Origin: Nocardia fluminea
GTDB lineage: Bacteria > Actinomycetota > Actinomycetes > Mycobacteriales > Mycobacteriaceae
Length of the DNA: 64,000 bases
Assembly (NCBI RefSeq): GCF_002846365.1
Contig: NZ_PJMW01000002.1
Span: forward strand, 4,216,001 to 4,280,000
Direction: 5' to 3'
Part shown: piece after piece, positions 1 to 7,058 of the stretch
Numbering within the stretch: the stretch's first letter is position 1
Layout: every line of letters begins with the position of its first letter
Made by a program: the position numbers and the translations under genes
The notes under the pieces: model-generated
What the model was told of the DNA's origin: nothing
What the model saw: only the letters and a program-made list of their open reading frames with translations
The model's database searches: none

Positions 1-379
1 CCATTTCCAACGTGGCATCGACGGAGAGCAACGCGTCGACTGTTTCGAATGCGGTATCAGCGCGGTGTGTGACATGTCCATGCCGCCATTTCGAGATCAC
101 GTTGTGGAAGTCAGAAGCTCCCGAGTCTCCGGAGGCCAGGAAGAGTGCGTCCAGGTCGATCTTGCGTCTCTGGTGACTCGGTCCGACCCGTCCGTAGCTC
201 ACCACTGCTGCTTCCCAGAGGCCGCGCCGCAGAAAGAGATTCGGCGAGGCGTCCGGCGTTTTCAGGCGCTCTAGCAACACCGAATCAGTGTGGGTGAGGT
301 CCAGCCAAGCCGAACACCACTTTCTGAGTACATTTGTGTCGACGCTGTCCAGCGAGACGCACCGCTCGATCGAATCCAT
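1..379 (-). CDS. Hypothetical protein, 3' end beyond the left edge
   Basis: Reading the minus strand from the ATG at 379, the frame stays open to base 1, giving at least 126 residues. The start reads MDSIERCVSLDSVDTNVL and later stretches include LFLRRGLWEAAVVSYGR and DFHNVISKWRHGHVTHR. The protein looks soluble, with no signal peptide or membrane segment, and is rich in Asp, Arg and His. I do not recognise the family. It is divergent from the hypothetical gene at 571, with about 190 bases between them. The reading frame is supported by its uninterrupted length and protein-like composition; the function is unknown. Confidence 0.6.
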   Translation of the reverse strand, partial: MDSIERCVSLDSVDTNVLRKWCSAWLDLTHTDSVLLERLKTPDASPNLFLRRGLWEAAVVSYGRVGPSHQRRKIDLDALFLASGDSGASDFHNVISKWRHGHVTHRADTAFETVDALLSVDATLEM

Positions 380-570
380 GTTCGGATATCAGCACAACCG
401 TGCGGCAACTGGTAGTGGATTTCGGTGCTTCCATGTGCGCGGGGCAGTTCGTGGCCGTGCTCGTGCGCCACCGGTGCTGTCCGCCTGTCCGGCCCGGTGT
501 CGAACCTGCTGCCGGTGTGACGGACGGTGATCGACCGCGTCGTGTCACCCCCTCTGCATAGGCTTCGTGC

Positions 571-1368
571 ATGAGGAGCGCATTCGCCAAGCTGTCAAGG
601 GCAACTGAGCATTTCGACATGTTCGCGTCGAGCTTGCAGGAGTACCGCGACAGCGAGGCAATCCGCTTCCCCGTCAGGAAGCGGAACGATCCGCTGAACT
701 CTCAGCAGGTGATCATCGAGACGGTTGCGAGGGTGAACCCGGCGCCTCCGTCGCAGAGATGGGGGCTCATGGTGGGGGACGTGCTGACGAATCTGAGAGG
801 GGCCCTTGACCATGCCCTGTTCGGCCACATTCTCGCGCGGCATCCAGGGCTGACTGAGGCTCAGCAGAAGAAGATCCAGTTTCCTGTCGTCGATGATCTG
901 AGTAAGTGGTCGGTTCCGGCCGCTACGTACGTGAACCCGGCGGATCCATGGGTGGATCAAGCCGTCTGGGCGGAGATCGACGCGGTCCAGCCGTTCCATT
1001 CTTCCGTTCCGCATGACCATGAGCTGTTTCTGCTGAACAAGCTGGTCAACCTGGACAAGCACCGGGGTATCCACGTTGTCGCTCATCGTGGTGCCGCGAC
1101 ACTGGATCGCAGCTACAAGACGCTCACCGAGCTCCCCAACGGCGGTCAGCCGCTGGTAGATGGGGCTGTGCTCGCGAAGAAGTCTGTGCCCCGGCCATTG
1201 ATGGGAATGGGCACTGTCAAGGTAGAGGGGCAAGGCGGGACCGCCTACCAGGAAGTGCTCGTCGTGCCCGGCTACACGCACATCCAACTGGGTGCCCTGG
1301 AGACGATGCGCGCGCTGGTCGCGGCGACCGGAGGGTTTCTCGACACCTTGAAAGTGGCCGGTTGTTGA
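571..1368 (+). CDS. Hypothetical soluble protein, 265 aa
   Basis: This is a complete open frame from ATG to TGA with typical actinobacterial codon use. The protein is soluble, with no signal peptide or transmembrane segment. It has a charged N-terminal helical part (LSRATEHFDMFASSLQEYRD), then a block around residues 70-100 (GDVLTNLRGALDHALFGHI), and a LLNKLVNLDKHRGIHVV stretch near residue 150. The block of N-terminal helices followed by an RGALDHAL-type segment recalls uncharacterised actinobacterial proteins of similar length, but I assign no function. It is monocistronic as far as can be seen. The long antisense frames over it are shadows. Confidence 0.75.
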   Translation: MRSAFAKLSRATEHFDMFASSLQEYRDSEAIRFPVRKRNDPLNSQQVIIETVARVNPAPPSQRWGLMVGDVLTNLRGALDHALFGHILARHPGLTEAQQKKIQFPVVDDLSKWSVPAATYVNPADPWVDQAVWAEIDAVQPFHSSVPHDHELFLLNKLVNLDKHRGIHVVAHRGAATLDRSYKTLTELPNGGQPLVDGAVLAKKSVPRPLMGMGTVKVEGQGGTAYQEVLVVPGYTHIQLGALETMRALVAATGGFLDTLKVAGC

Positions 1369-1692
1369 GACGGATGCGCCAAAAGATCCTCGTCTCGACG
1401 GATTCCGGGCAGCGATCGGTGTTGGCACAACTGTAACGAGCCGTGCGAGCCGTCGGGCGAGTTGCGTTGGTGCCCTGCATGTCCCGGTGGATTCCTAGCC
1501 CGACGTTCCGTGACTTTTCTGGACTCTCGATCTGCTGATGTGAGGTGACGGGCGACGTCAGCGCTGTTGTCCGGGCCGCGCACTTGTCGGCCAAGTCCGG
1601 ATAGTTCCGGTGGTGTTTGTCAGCGCATCCCGAGGCCAGGGCTTCGTCGACAGTGCTGTCCGGGACGCTGGGCTCCACGAACGTAGGACTGC
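1369..1692. other. Intergenic region, nothing recognised
   Basis: About 320 bases separate the hypothetical gene ending at 1368 from the stop of the minus-strand gene at 1693. Short frames cross it on both strands, but none has a plausible ribosome binding site or protein-like composition. No operator repeat or strong terminator hairpin was recognised. Confidence 0.5.
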
Positions 1693-2217
1693 TCAGTTGC
1701 CGTGGTCTCCGGTGCCGTGGTCGCTGGATTGGGCTTCGAACCACTGGTGCAGCGCGGAGACGAGCGGTGGTTCGTTGGTCGTGTAGAACAGGCGGGCACC
1801 GTCGGGGAGTTCCTCGTACCGGACAGTGATTCGGGCGGCACCTGCGCGGAGGTCCGCCAGGCCTGGCATGCGGTCGCCGTGAATCGTTGCGGGATCGCCG
1901 AAATCGCCTGCGGTGAACTTGGCTGTCTCGGACGTCAAATGTTCGCGGATGAGCCGGATCTGTTCGATATCGGTGGGATTGTGTGCGGTCACTGTTTGCT
2001 GGCCGCCGTCGGCGACGGGCTGGAACGAATGGGTGGTCTTGTCAAGGTCGAAAGGCATGACGGCCGCACCGCGTTCGGCGACCTCGGCGCGCCGGTCCAG
2101 AAGGTTCGGCGAGGTGTCACGGGCGAGTACCCACCAAAGGCCCGCGATGGTGAGGACGAGCGCCAGGACACTCAGGATGAGGGCGCCGATGCGGCGAGAT
2201 GAAATGTCAGCGGTCAT
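1693..2217 (-). CDS. Membrane-anchored exported protein, 174 aa
   Basis: An N-terminal membrane segment (about residues 10-30, IGALILSVLALVLTIAGLWW) is followed by a soluble extracytoplasmic domain of about 140 residues, consistent with a type II membrane protein or uncleaved signal anchor. The soluble part contains TVTAHNPTDIEQIRLIREHL and DPATIHGDRMPGLADLRAG, and the C-terminus is His/Asp-rich (SSDHGTGDHGN). Its start overlaps the end of the MarR gene upstream by 11 bases, so the two are translationally coupled and probably co-regulated. The His-rich tail and copper-rich surroundings suggest a metal-related envelope role, but that is inference. I do not recognise a named family. Confidence 0.75.
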   Translation of the reverse strand: MTADISSRRIGALILSVLALVLTIAGLWWVLARDTSPNLLDRRAEVAERGAAVMPFDLDKTTHSFQPVADGGQQTVTAHNPTDIEQIRLIREHLTSETAKFTAGDFGDPATIHGDRMPGLADLRAGAARITVRYEELPDGARLFYTTNEPPLVSALHQWFEAQSSDHGTGDHGN

Positions 2218-2662
2218 TGGTTGCTGCCTCTGTCAGTATCGAAAGTGCTTGCAGTGCAGCGCATCGTCGCGCTTCGGGGATGCGTTCGAAGAGTGATTCC
2301 ATGCGTTGGCGACGTGCGATCGCGACGGCAGAGGCGAGACGCTCCCCGTCCGGAGTGAGACGCAACTCGACCATGCGACCGTCGCCGGCGGTGCCGCGCA
2401 GACGTTCGACCCAGCCGCGGCGTTCCAGTTGGCCGACCAGGCGGCTGACGGTGCTCTTGCTCAGTCGCAGTGTCGAGCCCAGTTCGGATTGGTTGATCGG
2501 TTGGCGTGCGGCCAGTTCGGTGAGTGCATGGGCCTGTGACACCGGGATCGACTGCCCGCACGGCGTCGAATCCGGTTGGTGCAGACCGAAAGCCCGCACG
2601 AAGGCGACCACGCTGTCCTGGAGGCGCTCGACATCCGCACGATCGGGCGGTTGACTCGACAT
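2207..2662 (-). CDS. MarR-family transcriptional regulator
   Basis: The 151-aa protein has the winged-helix MarR fold: INQSELGSTLRLSKSTVSRLV is the recognition helix region (about residues 58-78), followed by LERRGWVERLRGTAGDGRMVELRLTPDG as the wing. The ATG at 2662 is chosen over an upstream frame extension that would overlap the operator. Regulators of this type usually repress their own operon and release DNA on ligand binding. It forms a two-gene minus-strand unit with the membrane-anchored protein at 1693 and is divergent from the LpqS-like gene at 2766. A palindrome sits just upstream of its start. Confidence 0.9.
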   Translation of the reverse strand: MSSQPPDRADVERLQDSVVAFVRAFGLHQPDSTPCGQSIPVSQAHALTELAARQPINQSELGSTLRLSKSTVSRLVGQLERRGWVERLRGTAGDGRMVELRLTPDGERLASAVAIARRQRMESLFERIPEARRCAALQALSILTEAATNDR

Positions 2663-2675
2663 AGTTCGAAGATAC

Positions 2676-2687
2676 AACCAATTGGTT
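2676..2687. promoter_or_regulatory. Palindromic operator of the MarR regulator
   Basis: AACCAATTGGTT is a perfect 12-bp palindrome 14 bases upstream of the MarR start codon, in the 100-bp gap shared with the divergent gene at 2766. MarR regulators bind palindromes of this kind, so autoregulation and control of both directions are inferred. Confidence 0.6.
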
Positions 2688-2765
2688 CGATGATGCAACT
2701 ATCTTGGCGATCGGTAGAAGCTCGGCCGACTTTCAGAAGCGCAGACGGGTTGCTATTTTGACGTC

Positions 2766-3155
2766 GTGAGACTGGTCGGTCGGGTTTGGCGAGGATGGTT
2801 TCCGGCCGCTTTCCTGGTGCTGCTGCTCGTGATGCCGTTCGGGGAACTCGAACTGCCGGTGCAGCATTCGCACCACGGTGGCGATTCGTTCGCGATGTCC
2901 GCGTCGGCGCATCCGGTCCCTGAGCACCCGCACTACACTGCCGATTCCGTCGATTGGACGGCGATCGCTGTCCAGCGCACAGACCACGACTGGTGCCTGC
3001 GATCTAGCACGCACTGCGCAATCGCTCCGGCGGTCGACGCGCCCGCGGTAACCGATCCGATCCACGGAGTCGCCTCGGTGCGTGGCCCGCCGGGGCGGGT
3101 TCTGTCCGGCCACGGCCGTGACACTCTCCTTCACTGCTGCATCGATCGGCGCTGA
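2766..3155 (+). CDS. LpqS-like exported protein, copper-associated
   Basis: This 129-aa protein starts at GTG and has a hydrophobic N-terminal segment (about residues 12-27) and a His-rich middle (QHSHHGGDSF, HPVPEHPHY). Its C-terminal block reads VRGPP...GR..LLHCCIDRR. From memory, this C-terminal signature matches LpqS of Mycobacterium tuberculosis, a lipoprotein-like protein of the copper-responsive RicR regulon, which ends in a similar RGPP...LL..C..RR block. Two further proteins here (30765 and 61549) share the ending. A role in envelope copper handling is inferred. It is divergent from the MarR gene and may share its operator. Confidence 0.65.
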   Translation: MRLVGRVWRGWFPAAFLVLLLVMPFGELELPVQHSHHGGDSFAMSASAHPVPEHPHYTADSVDWTAIAVQRTDHDWCLRSSTHCAIAPAVDAPAVTDPIHGVASVRGPPGRVLSGHGRDTLLHCCIDRR

Positions 3156-3161
3156 CAAGCA

Positions 3162-3542
3162 TCACGCTCCCGGTGCGACCAGGCATGAATGACGGCGCCA
3201 TCCAACACTTCTCGAGCGGTGCCTGATCGGCACCATGAGATCCGCGGTGCGTGTTAGGCCGTCAATGGTGACCGTCAGGTGGACTCGACTCCCCGCCGGG
3301 AACCTTGTACCGAGGCGAAACCGCAAGGGCGGCGGCGTATTCGGGCGAATTCTCGTCAGCACCGGCTCGGTGTCTATGGGCGTCTCGCCATGGCGGACGA
3401 ACAACTGGACCGGACCGTCGAGAGTCGCCACGCGTTGCCCTGCTCGGCTCACCGTGAATTCGAGGATCGACCCCGTCCGCTCCGGCTCAACAGCCAGGTT
3501 GACCGTGTAGTCGTCGACTGCCGTCGAACAGCAGATCTCCAT
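3162..3542 (-). CDS. Small beta-rich protein, possible copper-associated
   Basis: The 126-aa protein has alternating hydrophobic strands (TVNLAVEPERTGSILEFTV, GPVQLFVRHGE, RVHLTVTIDGLTRTADLMV), suggesting a beta-sandwich like YtkA or FixH-type domains, though no exact family is recognised. It has two adjacent cysteines at residues 4-5 and no clear signal peptide. An in-frame TAA lies directly upstream of the ATG, so the start cannot move further 5'. A CCCCTACGGGG inverted repeat lies about 30 bases upstream. It is convergent with the LpqS-like gene, with 6 bases between the stops. Confidence 0.6.
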   Translation of the reverse strand: MEICCSTAVDDYTVNLAVEPERTGSILEFTVSRAGQRVATLDGPVQLFVRHGETPIDTEPVLTRIRPNTPPPLRFRLGTRFPAGSRVHLTVTIDGLTRTADLMVPIRHRSRSVGWRRHSCLVAPGA

Positions 3543-3572
3543 TTAAGCGCGTCCTCCGTGAGTAGAGCTTCA

Positions 3573-3583
3573 CCCCTACGGGG
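3573..3583. promoter_or_regulatory. Possible CsoR/RicR-like inverted repeat
   Basis: CCCCTACGGGG lies between the divergent genes at 3542 and 3633. It resembles the C4/G4 core of the two boxes at 12196 and 12231 but lacks the flanking TA and TA. It is weak evidence for copper control of the small gene at 3162. Confidence 0.3.
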
Positions 3584-3632
3584 CACAGGTACTCACCGTA
3601 GAGACGCGCTGGCCGCGTCGGAGGGCGCAAAG

Positions 3633-4721
3633 GTGTCAGAAACAGGACAGATCACGACAGGACATCCGCCGCGTCCGCCACGGAACTCCGTGTCCACGGC
3701 CATCATTCGGTTGCTGTTGACCGCGGCTCGGGATGCTGGACTGAGCAGCGGTCATGCCACACTCCCCGGACTGGCCGGTGAGGCGCTGCGCGACGACCGC
3801 AACCGCGTCAACACGGAATTTTCGAATGCATTGTGGGGCTGCCTTGTTCAGTCCAGTAGCCCCGGTCGAGTAGGTGCGGAGCTTGGCGGGCGTGCTGCTC
3901 CTGGCGAACTCGGCGTGTGGGACCAGTTCTTCACTGCGGGCGCGACCGTGCTCGATGGACTGCGTGACGCCTCCACCTATCTCGGGTCGGTCGCCGACAT
4001 CGATCGTGAACAACTCGATGTGCGCACGGATGGGGACCTGATCGTCCTGCGCCACCGGTCACTGGATCTCGACCCCGAAGTTGCTGCTGCAGTCGGCGAA
4101 TTCGTCGTTGCCATGGTTGTTGCACGGATGGCCGAAGCTGCCCGGCGGCCGATCGTGCCGGTGCGAGTCGGCCTGGCCCATCGAGCTCCCCGGGGCTCTG
4201 AGCACCGCATACTCGTCGAGCGACTCGGCACTTCGCGCATCGATTACGAACAACCGGACGACAGAATCGTCATTCTTGCGGCTGATGCGCTGGCGCCGGT
4301 GCCGCATCCGAGGTCCGGGTTGCCGCGGATCCTGCGTGACCACGCCGACCTGCTCCTGGGTAGCGCGCGGGTCATCGGCGATTGGCGCACGATGCTGCGC
4401 GCCGTGCTCGTCGCGACCATCGCCGAGCGCTCGCCGACACTCGCGGGGGTGTCTGCCAGGCTCGGAATCAGTCCCCGGACTCTGCAGCGACGATTGGACG
4501 ATGCCGGTACCAGTTGGCGTGCCGAGGTCGACTCGGTGCGCGCCGAGCAGGCGCGGTTGCTCGACCTCGGCTTGTCGCAACGGATGGTGGCAACTCGGCT
4601 GGGCTACCGCGATGAGCGGAGCTTCGCAGGGCTCAGCAACGGTGGTCGACCTCGGGACCGGAGTCGCGCTCATGATCTCCGTGCCCGAATCCCGAACGGT
4701 GTGAGGCCGCGTGGCTTGTAG
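3633..4721 (+). CDS. AraC-family regulator with frameshifted C-terminus
   Basis: A GTG start with GGAGGG upstream gives a protein with an N-terminal arabinose-binding-like ligand domain (residues about 30-220) and a C-terminal AraC HTH (LAGVSARLGISPRTLQRRLDD, about residue 275). The final helix-turn-helix is cut. After GYRDERSF the frame reads AGLSNGG, whereas inserting one base near 4625 restores the expected SFRRAQQRWS ending, with a TGA at 4673-4675. That ancestral stop would overlap the stop of the convergent gene (TCATGA, 4670-4675), a tidy convergent junction. The frame as read runs on to 4721 with an unrelated tail. It is either a real one-base deletion or a sequence error; DNA binding is probably impaired if real. 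Confidence 0.75.
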   Translation: MSETGQITTGHPPRPPRNSVSTAIIRLLLTAARDAGLSSGHATLPGLAGEALRDDRNRVNTEFSNALWGCLVQSSSPGRVGAELGGRAAPGELGVWDQFFTAGATVLDGLRDASTYLGSVADIDREQLDVRTDGDLIVLRHRSLDLDPEVAAAVGEFVVAMVVARMAEAARRPIVPVRVGLAHRAPRGSEHRILVERLGTSRIDYEQPDDRIVILAADALAPVPHPRSGLPRILRDHADLLLGSARVIGDWRTMLRAVLVATIAERSPTLAGVSARLGISPRTLQRRLDDAGTSWRAEVDSVRAEQARLLDLGLSQRMVATRLGYRDERSFAGLSNGGRPRDRSRAHDLRARIPNGVRPRGL

Positions 4722-5173
4722 ATCGCCAGAACCATCGCGCACAGGAGGATCAGCGTGGCGGCGGCCGCGTGGATGACGAATGTCGGTGCGCGCAACTGGT
4801 CGATGGTGGATTCGGGGCGTGCGGCGATGTCGGTGTAGTGGTCGACGGTGCGTGTGTAGAGCAGCAGTATCGCGGTGGCGATGACATTGAGTAGGAGTTT
4901 GAACAGCACCCAGTAATGCCGGACCAATCCCCATGGCGTGCCGAGAGATTGAACAATCCCCGTCACCAGTGATGCCACCGAGAGCGGCAGCAGGACCCAC
5001 CAGGCCATCGGGCCGGCGACAAGGTCTACCGCGCGCACCATGCCGACGTCGGAGCTGGTGACTCCGACGATCGCCACGATCAAGAACGTGACGACCGCGC
5101 CGAGCCAACCGACCGATGCGCTGACGTGAACGGTCAAGGCCAGCTTACGAACTGGTGGACGCATTGGACTCAC
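4670..5173 (-). CDS. Four-helix integral membrane protein (DUF2269-like)
   Basis: The 167-aa protein has four predicted membrane segments (LTVHVSASVGWLGAVVTFL, WWVLLPLSVASLVTGIV, VLFKLLLNVIATAILLLY and a C-terminal IHAAAATLILLCAMVLAIY). The HVSASVGWLGAV opening is common in small actinobacterial DUF2269-like membrane proteins of unknown function. Its start overlaps the stop of the upstream small gene by the ATGA arrangement (5170-5173), so the two are a coupled minus-strand unit downstream of a promoter shared with the divergent TetR gene. It is probably repressed by that TetR regulator; the function is unknown. Confidence 0.75.
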   Translation of the reverse strand: MSPMRPPVRKLALTVHVSASVGWLGAVVTFLIVAIVGVTSSDVGMVRAVDLVAGPMAWWVLLPLSVASLVTGIVQSLGTPWGLVRHYWVLFKLLLNVIATAILLLYTRTVDHYTDIAARPESTIDQLRAPTFVIHAAAATLILLCAMVLAIYKPRGLTPFGIRARRS

Positions 5174-5349
5174 CGTGCGTACTCGGTGACTTCTGCCGAG
5201 CTGGCGTGCCGACCTGGACCGTGCTCGCCGCCGCCGACGAGCAGGCCGATTACGAGCAGCGCTACGAGGATCGCGATGACGACGCCGGTCACTTTCACCC
5301 AGCGAGGTGTGGGTGAAGCGGGACGTGGGCGAGGAGTTGGTTCGGTCAT
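5170..5349 (-). CDS. Small single-pass membrane protein, 59 aa
   Basis: The ATG at 5349 begins MTEPTPRPRPASPTPRW, a Pro-rich cytoplasmic start, followed by a membrane segment (VVIAILVALLVIGLLVGGG, about residues 22-41) and a short His-containing tail (EHGPGRHASS). It is translationally coupled to the four-helix membrane protein downstream (ATGA overlap). It lies divergent from the TetR gene and is probably under its control. Function is unknown; such small proteins often partner the adjacent membrane protein. Confidence 0.7.
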   Translation of the reverse strand: MTEPTPRPRPASPTPRWVKVTGVVIAILVALLVIGLLVGGGEHGPGRHASSAEVTEYAR

Positions 5350-5401
5350 CAGGACTGTCCTTCCGGTGGACTGACGAGGTTGGCTACTTTTGCAATACAG
5401 T

Positions 5402-5411
5402 ATGTATACAT
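5402..5411. promoter_or_regulatory. Palindromic candidate TetR operator
   Basis: ATGTATACAT is a perfect 10-bp palindrome between the divergent membrane-protein genes and the TetR gene. A second GTATAC half lies at 5444-5449, just before the TetR start. This placement fits an autoregulated TetR operator. Confidence 0.45.
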
Positions 5412-5456
5412 CCATGACAGGATGTCTAGAGCAATGTCAGAACGTATACTCGTGGA

Positions 5457-6035
5457 GTGCCGAAGTTGTGGAGTGAGACGATCGATGAGCACCGTCGTGC
5501 GGTACGCGACTCGATCCTCGAGACCGCCGCGCGGTTGGCGATCGAGCACGGGGTGCCGTCGGTGACGATGTCCCAGATCGCGGAACACGCGGGCATCGGG
5601 CGGGCGACCCTGTACAAGTATTTTCCCGACGTGGGCACGATCCTCGGCGCCTGGCACGAGCAGCAGGTCGGTAACCACCTTGGGCAACTGGTGGCGGCGG
5701 GCGCGGCGGAGAGCGACGCTTCGCAGCGTCTGGACATCCTGCTCAGTACGTACGCGAGGATGCTGCGCGAATCCCGCCGTCACCACGACACCGATCTCGG
5801 CGCGCTTGTCCATCACGGCGGATCACATGTTGTTCATGCCGAGCAAAAGCTGCGTGAGCTGATGACTGATTCGATCGGCGCTGCTGCTGCTATCGGCGCG
5901 GTTCGCGCGGACCTACCTGCCGCTGAACTGGCGAGCTACTGCCTGCACGCACTGGACGCTGCTGTTTCGCTGTCATCCGAGGAGGCGGTGCATCGGCTGC
6001 TCGGGATCATCAGAGCCGGGTTGGATCCAGCCTGA
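5457..6035 (+). CDS. TetR-family transcriptional regulator
   Basis: The 192-aa protein has the TetR DNA-binding domain at residues 13-58: ILETAARLAIEHGVPSVTMSQIAEHAGIG, followed by RATLYKYFPD as the recognition helix. The C-terminal ligand domain is all-helical. The GTG at 5457 gives a normal-length N-terminus. It is divergent from two small membrane-protein genes and, by position, probably represses them and itself. The ligand is unknown. Confidence 0.88.
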   Translation: MPKLWSETIDEHRRAVRDSILETAARLAIEHGVPSVTMSQIAEHAGIGRATLYKYFPDVGTILGAWHEQQVGNHLGQLVAAGAAESDASQRLDILLSTYARMLRESRRHHDTDLGALVHHGGSHVVHAEQKLRELMTDSIGAAAAIGAVRADLPAAELASYCLHALDAAVSLSSEEAVHRLLGIIRAGLDPA

Positions 6036-6155
6036 GCGACAGTCGACTAGCGACGCGCCGAGCTCGCCGGCCACCGAGTGCGCATATCGAGCATATCCTC
6101 AGCAATCCGGGGTAGGCCGGGTCAATGGGGGGCGTATGCGAGGAGGCGGTTCAGC

Positions 6156-6776
6156 ATGTCTCGACGTTCCATCATGCTTCGACGGCTCGTTCCAGGTGTT
6201 GTCCTGGTCGCACTGGCCGTTGCCGGCTGTGGCGATGACGATTCGGGCGGTACAGCCGCGACTTCGGCGCCTGGACTATCGCCGAGTTCGATCAGTGCGA
6301 CCGCGGCCCCGGTCGGCACTTTCAACGACGCTGACGTCACGTTCTTGCAGATGATGTACCAACATCATCAGCAGGCTGTCCAGATGGCGGACTTGGTGCC
6401 GTCCCGGTCCCAAGATCAGCAGGTGATCGATCTTGCGGCCGATATCAAGGCCGCTCAGGCGCCTGAGATGGCTCAGATGCAGTCGATGCTCACGGAGTTC
6501 GGGAAGTCGGTGCCGTCGGGCGGCGACGCGATGGGGCACGACATGCCTGGGATGATGTCGCCGGAGCAGATGTCGATGTTGGAAGGCATGTCCGGACCGG
6601 AGTTCGACCGGATGTGGTTGGAAATGATGATCGACCACCACAATGGCGCGGTGCAGATGGCTCAGACCGAAATCGCCTCGGGCGCCAATCCCCAAGCCAA
6701 ACAGATGGCCGAGACCATCGTATCCACCCAGCAGCGTGAGATCGACCAGATGACGGCGATGCTCGGGCAGCGGTGA
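6156..6776 (+). CDS. DUF305 lipoprotein, copper-binding type
   Basis: An AGGAGG 9 bases before the ATG at 6156 sets the start. The 206-aa protein has a lipoprotein signal peptide ending in VAGC (Cys at about residue 25), then a Ser/Thr-rich linker and a DUF305 (ferritin-like helical) domain. Two paired motifs, MMYQHHQQAVQMADLV and MMIDHHNGAVQMAQTEI, hold His-His and Met ligands, and a Met-rich stretch (GHDMPGMMSPEQMSM) lies between them. DUF305 proteins are associated with copper binding and resistance in the cell envelope. It sits tail to tail with the copA operon, so a periplasmic copper-buffering role is a reasonable inference. Confidence 0.88.
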   Translation: MSRRSIMLRRLVPGVVLVALAVAGCGDDDSGGTAATSAPGLSPSSISATAAPVGTFNDADVTFLQMMYQHHQQAVQMADLVPSRSQDQQVIDLAADIKAAQAPEMAQMQSMLTEFGKSVPSGGDAMGHDMPGMMSPEQMSMLEGMSGPEFDRMWLEMMIDHHNGAVQMAQTEIASGANPQAKQMAETIVSTQQREIDQMTAMLGQR

Positions 6777-7010
6777 TGCTGGGCTCGGGCCGGGAACTTC
6801 GACAGTAGGTTGTGCGCTGCCGAGGATGGCGTTCGACTATGTGCGACCGTGATCTGGCCGGTGTTGATCGGTTGGTGTGTGAGCGCGTTTCGGATGGCCT
6901 CGGCTACGCATGCGACAGCGCAGCGTGTAATGGTTCGGGCTGCGGGATGGCGGGCTATTCGCAGGACTGTGGCGGTTGAGGACATGCTTGTCATCGGCTT
7001 TCCAGGAGGA

Positions 7011-7043
7011 GGACGGGGCGGCAAACTTTCTGCCGCCCCGTCC
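7011..7043. terminator. Hairpin terminator at the copA 3' end
   Basis: GGACGGGGCGGC (7011-7022) pairs perfectly with GCCGCCCCGTCC (7032-7043), a 12-bp stem with a 9-base loop. TTTT follows on the plus strand at 7044. It lies 16 bases past the copA stop and can end transcription from both sides of this convergent gap. The other 230 bases of the gap (6777-7010) hold no recognisable gene. Confidence 0.75.
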
Positions 7044-7058
7044 TTTTCTGTTCGCGAG

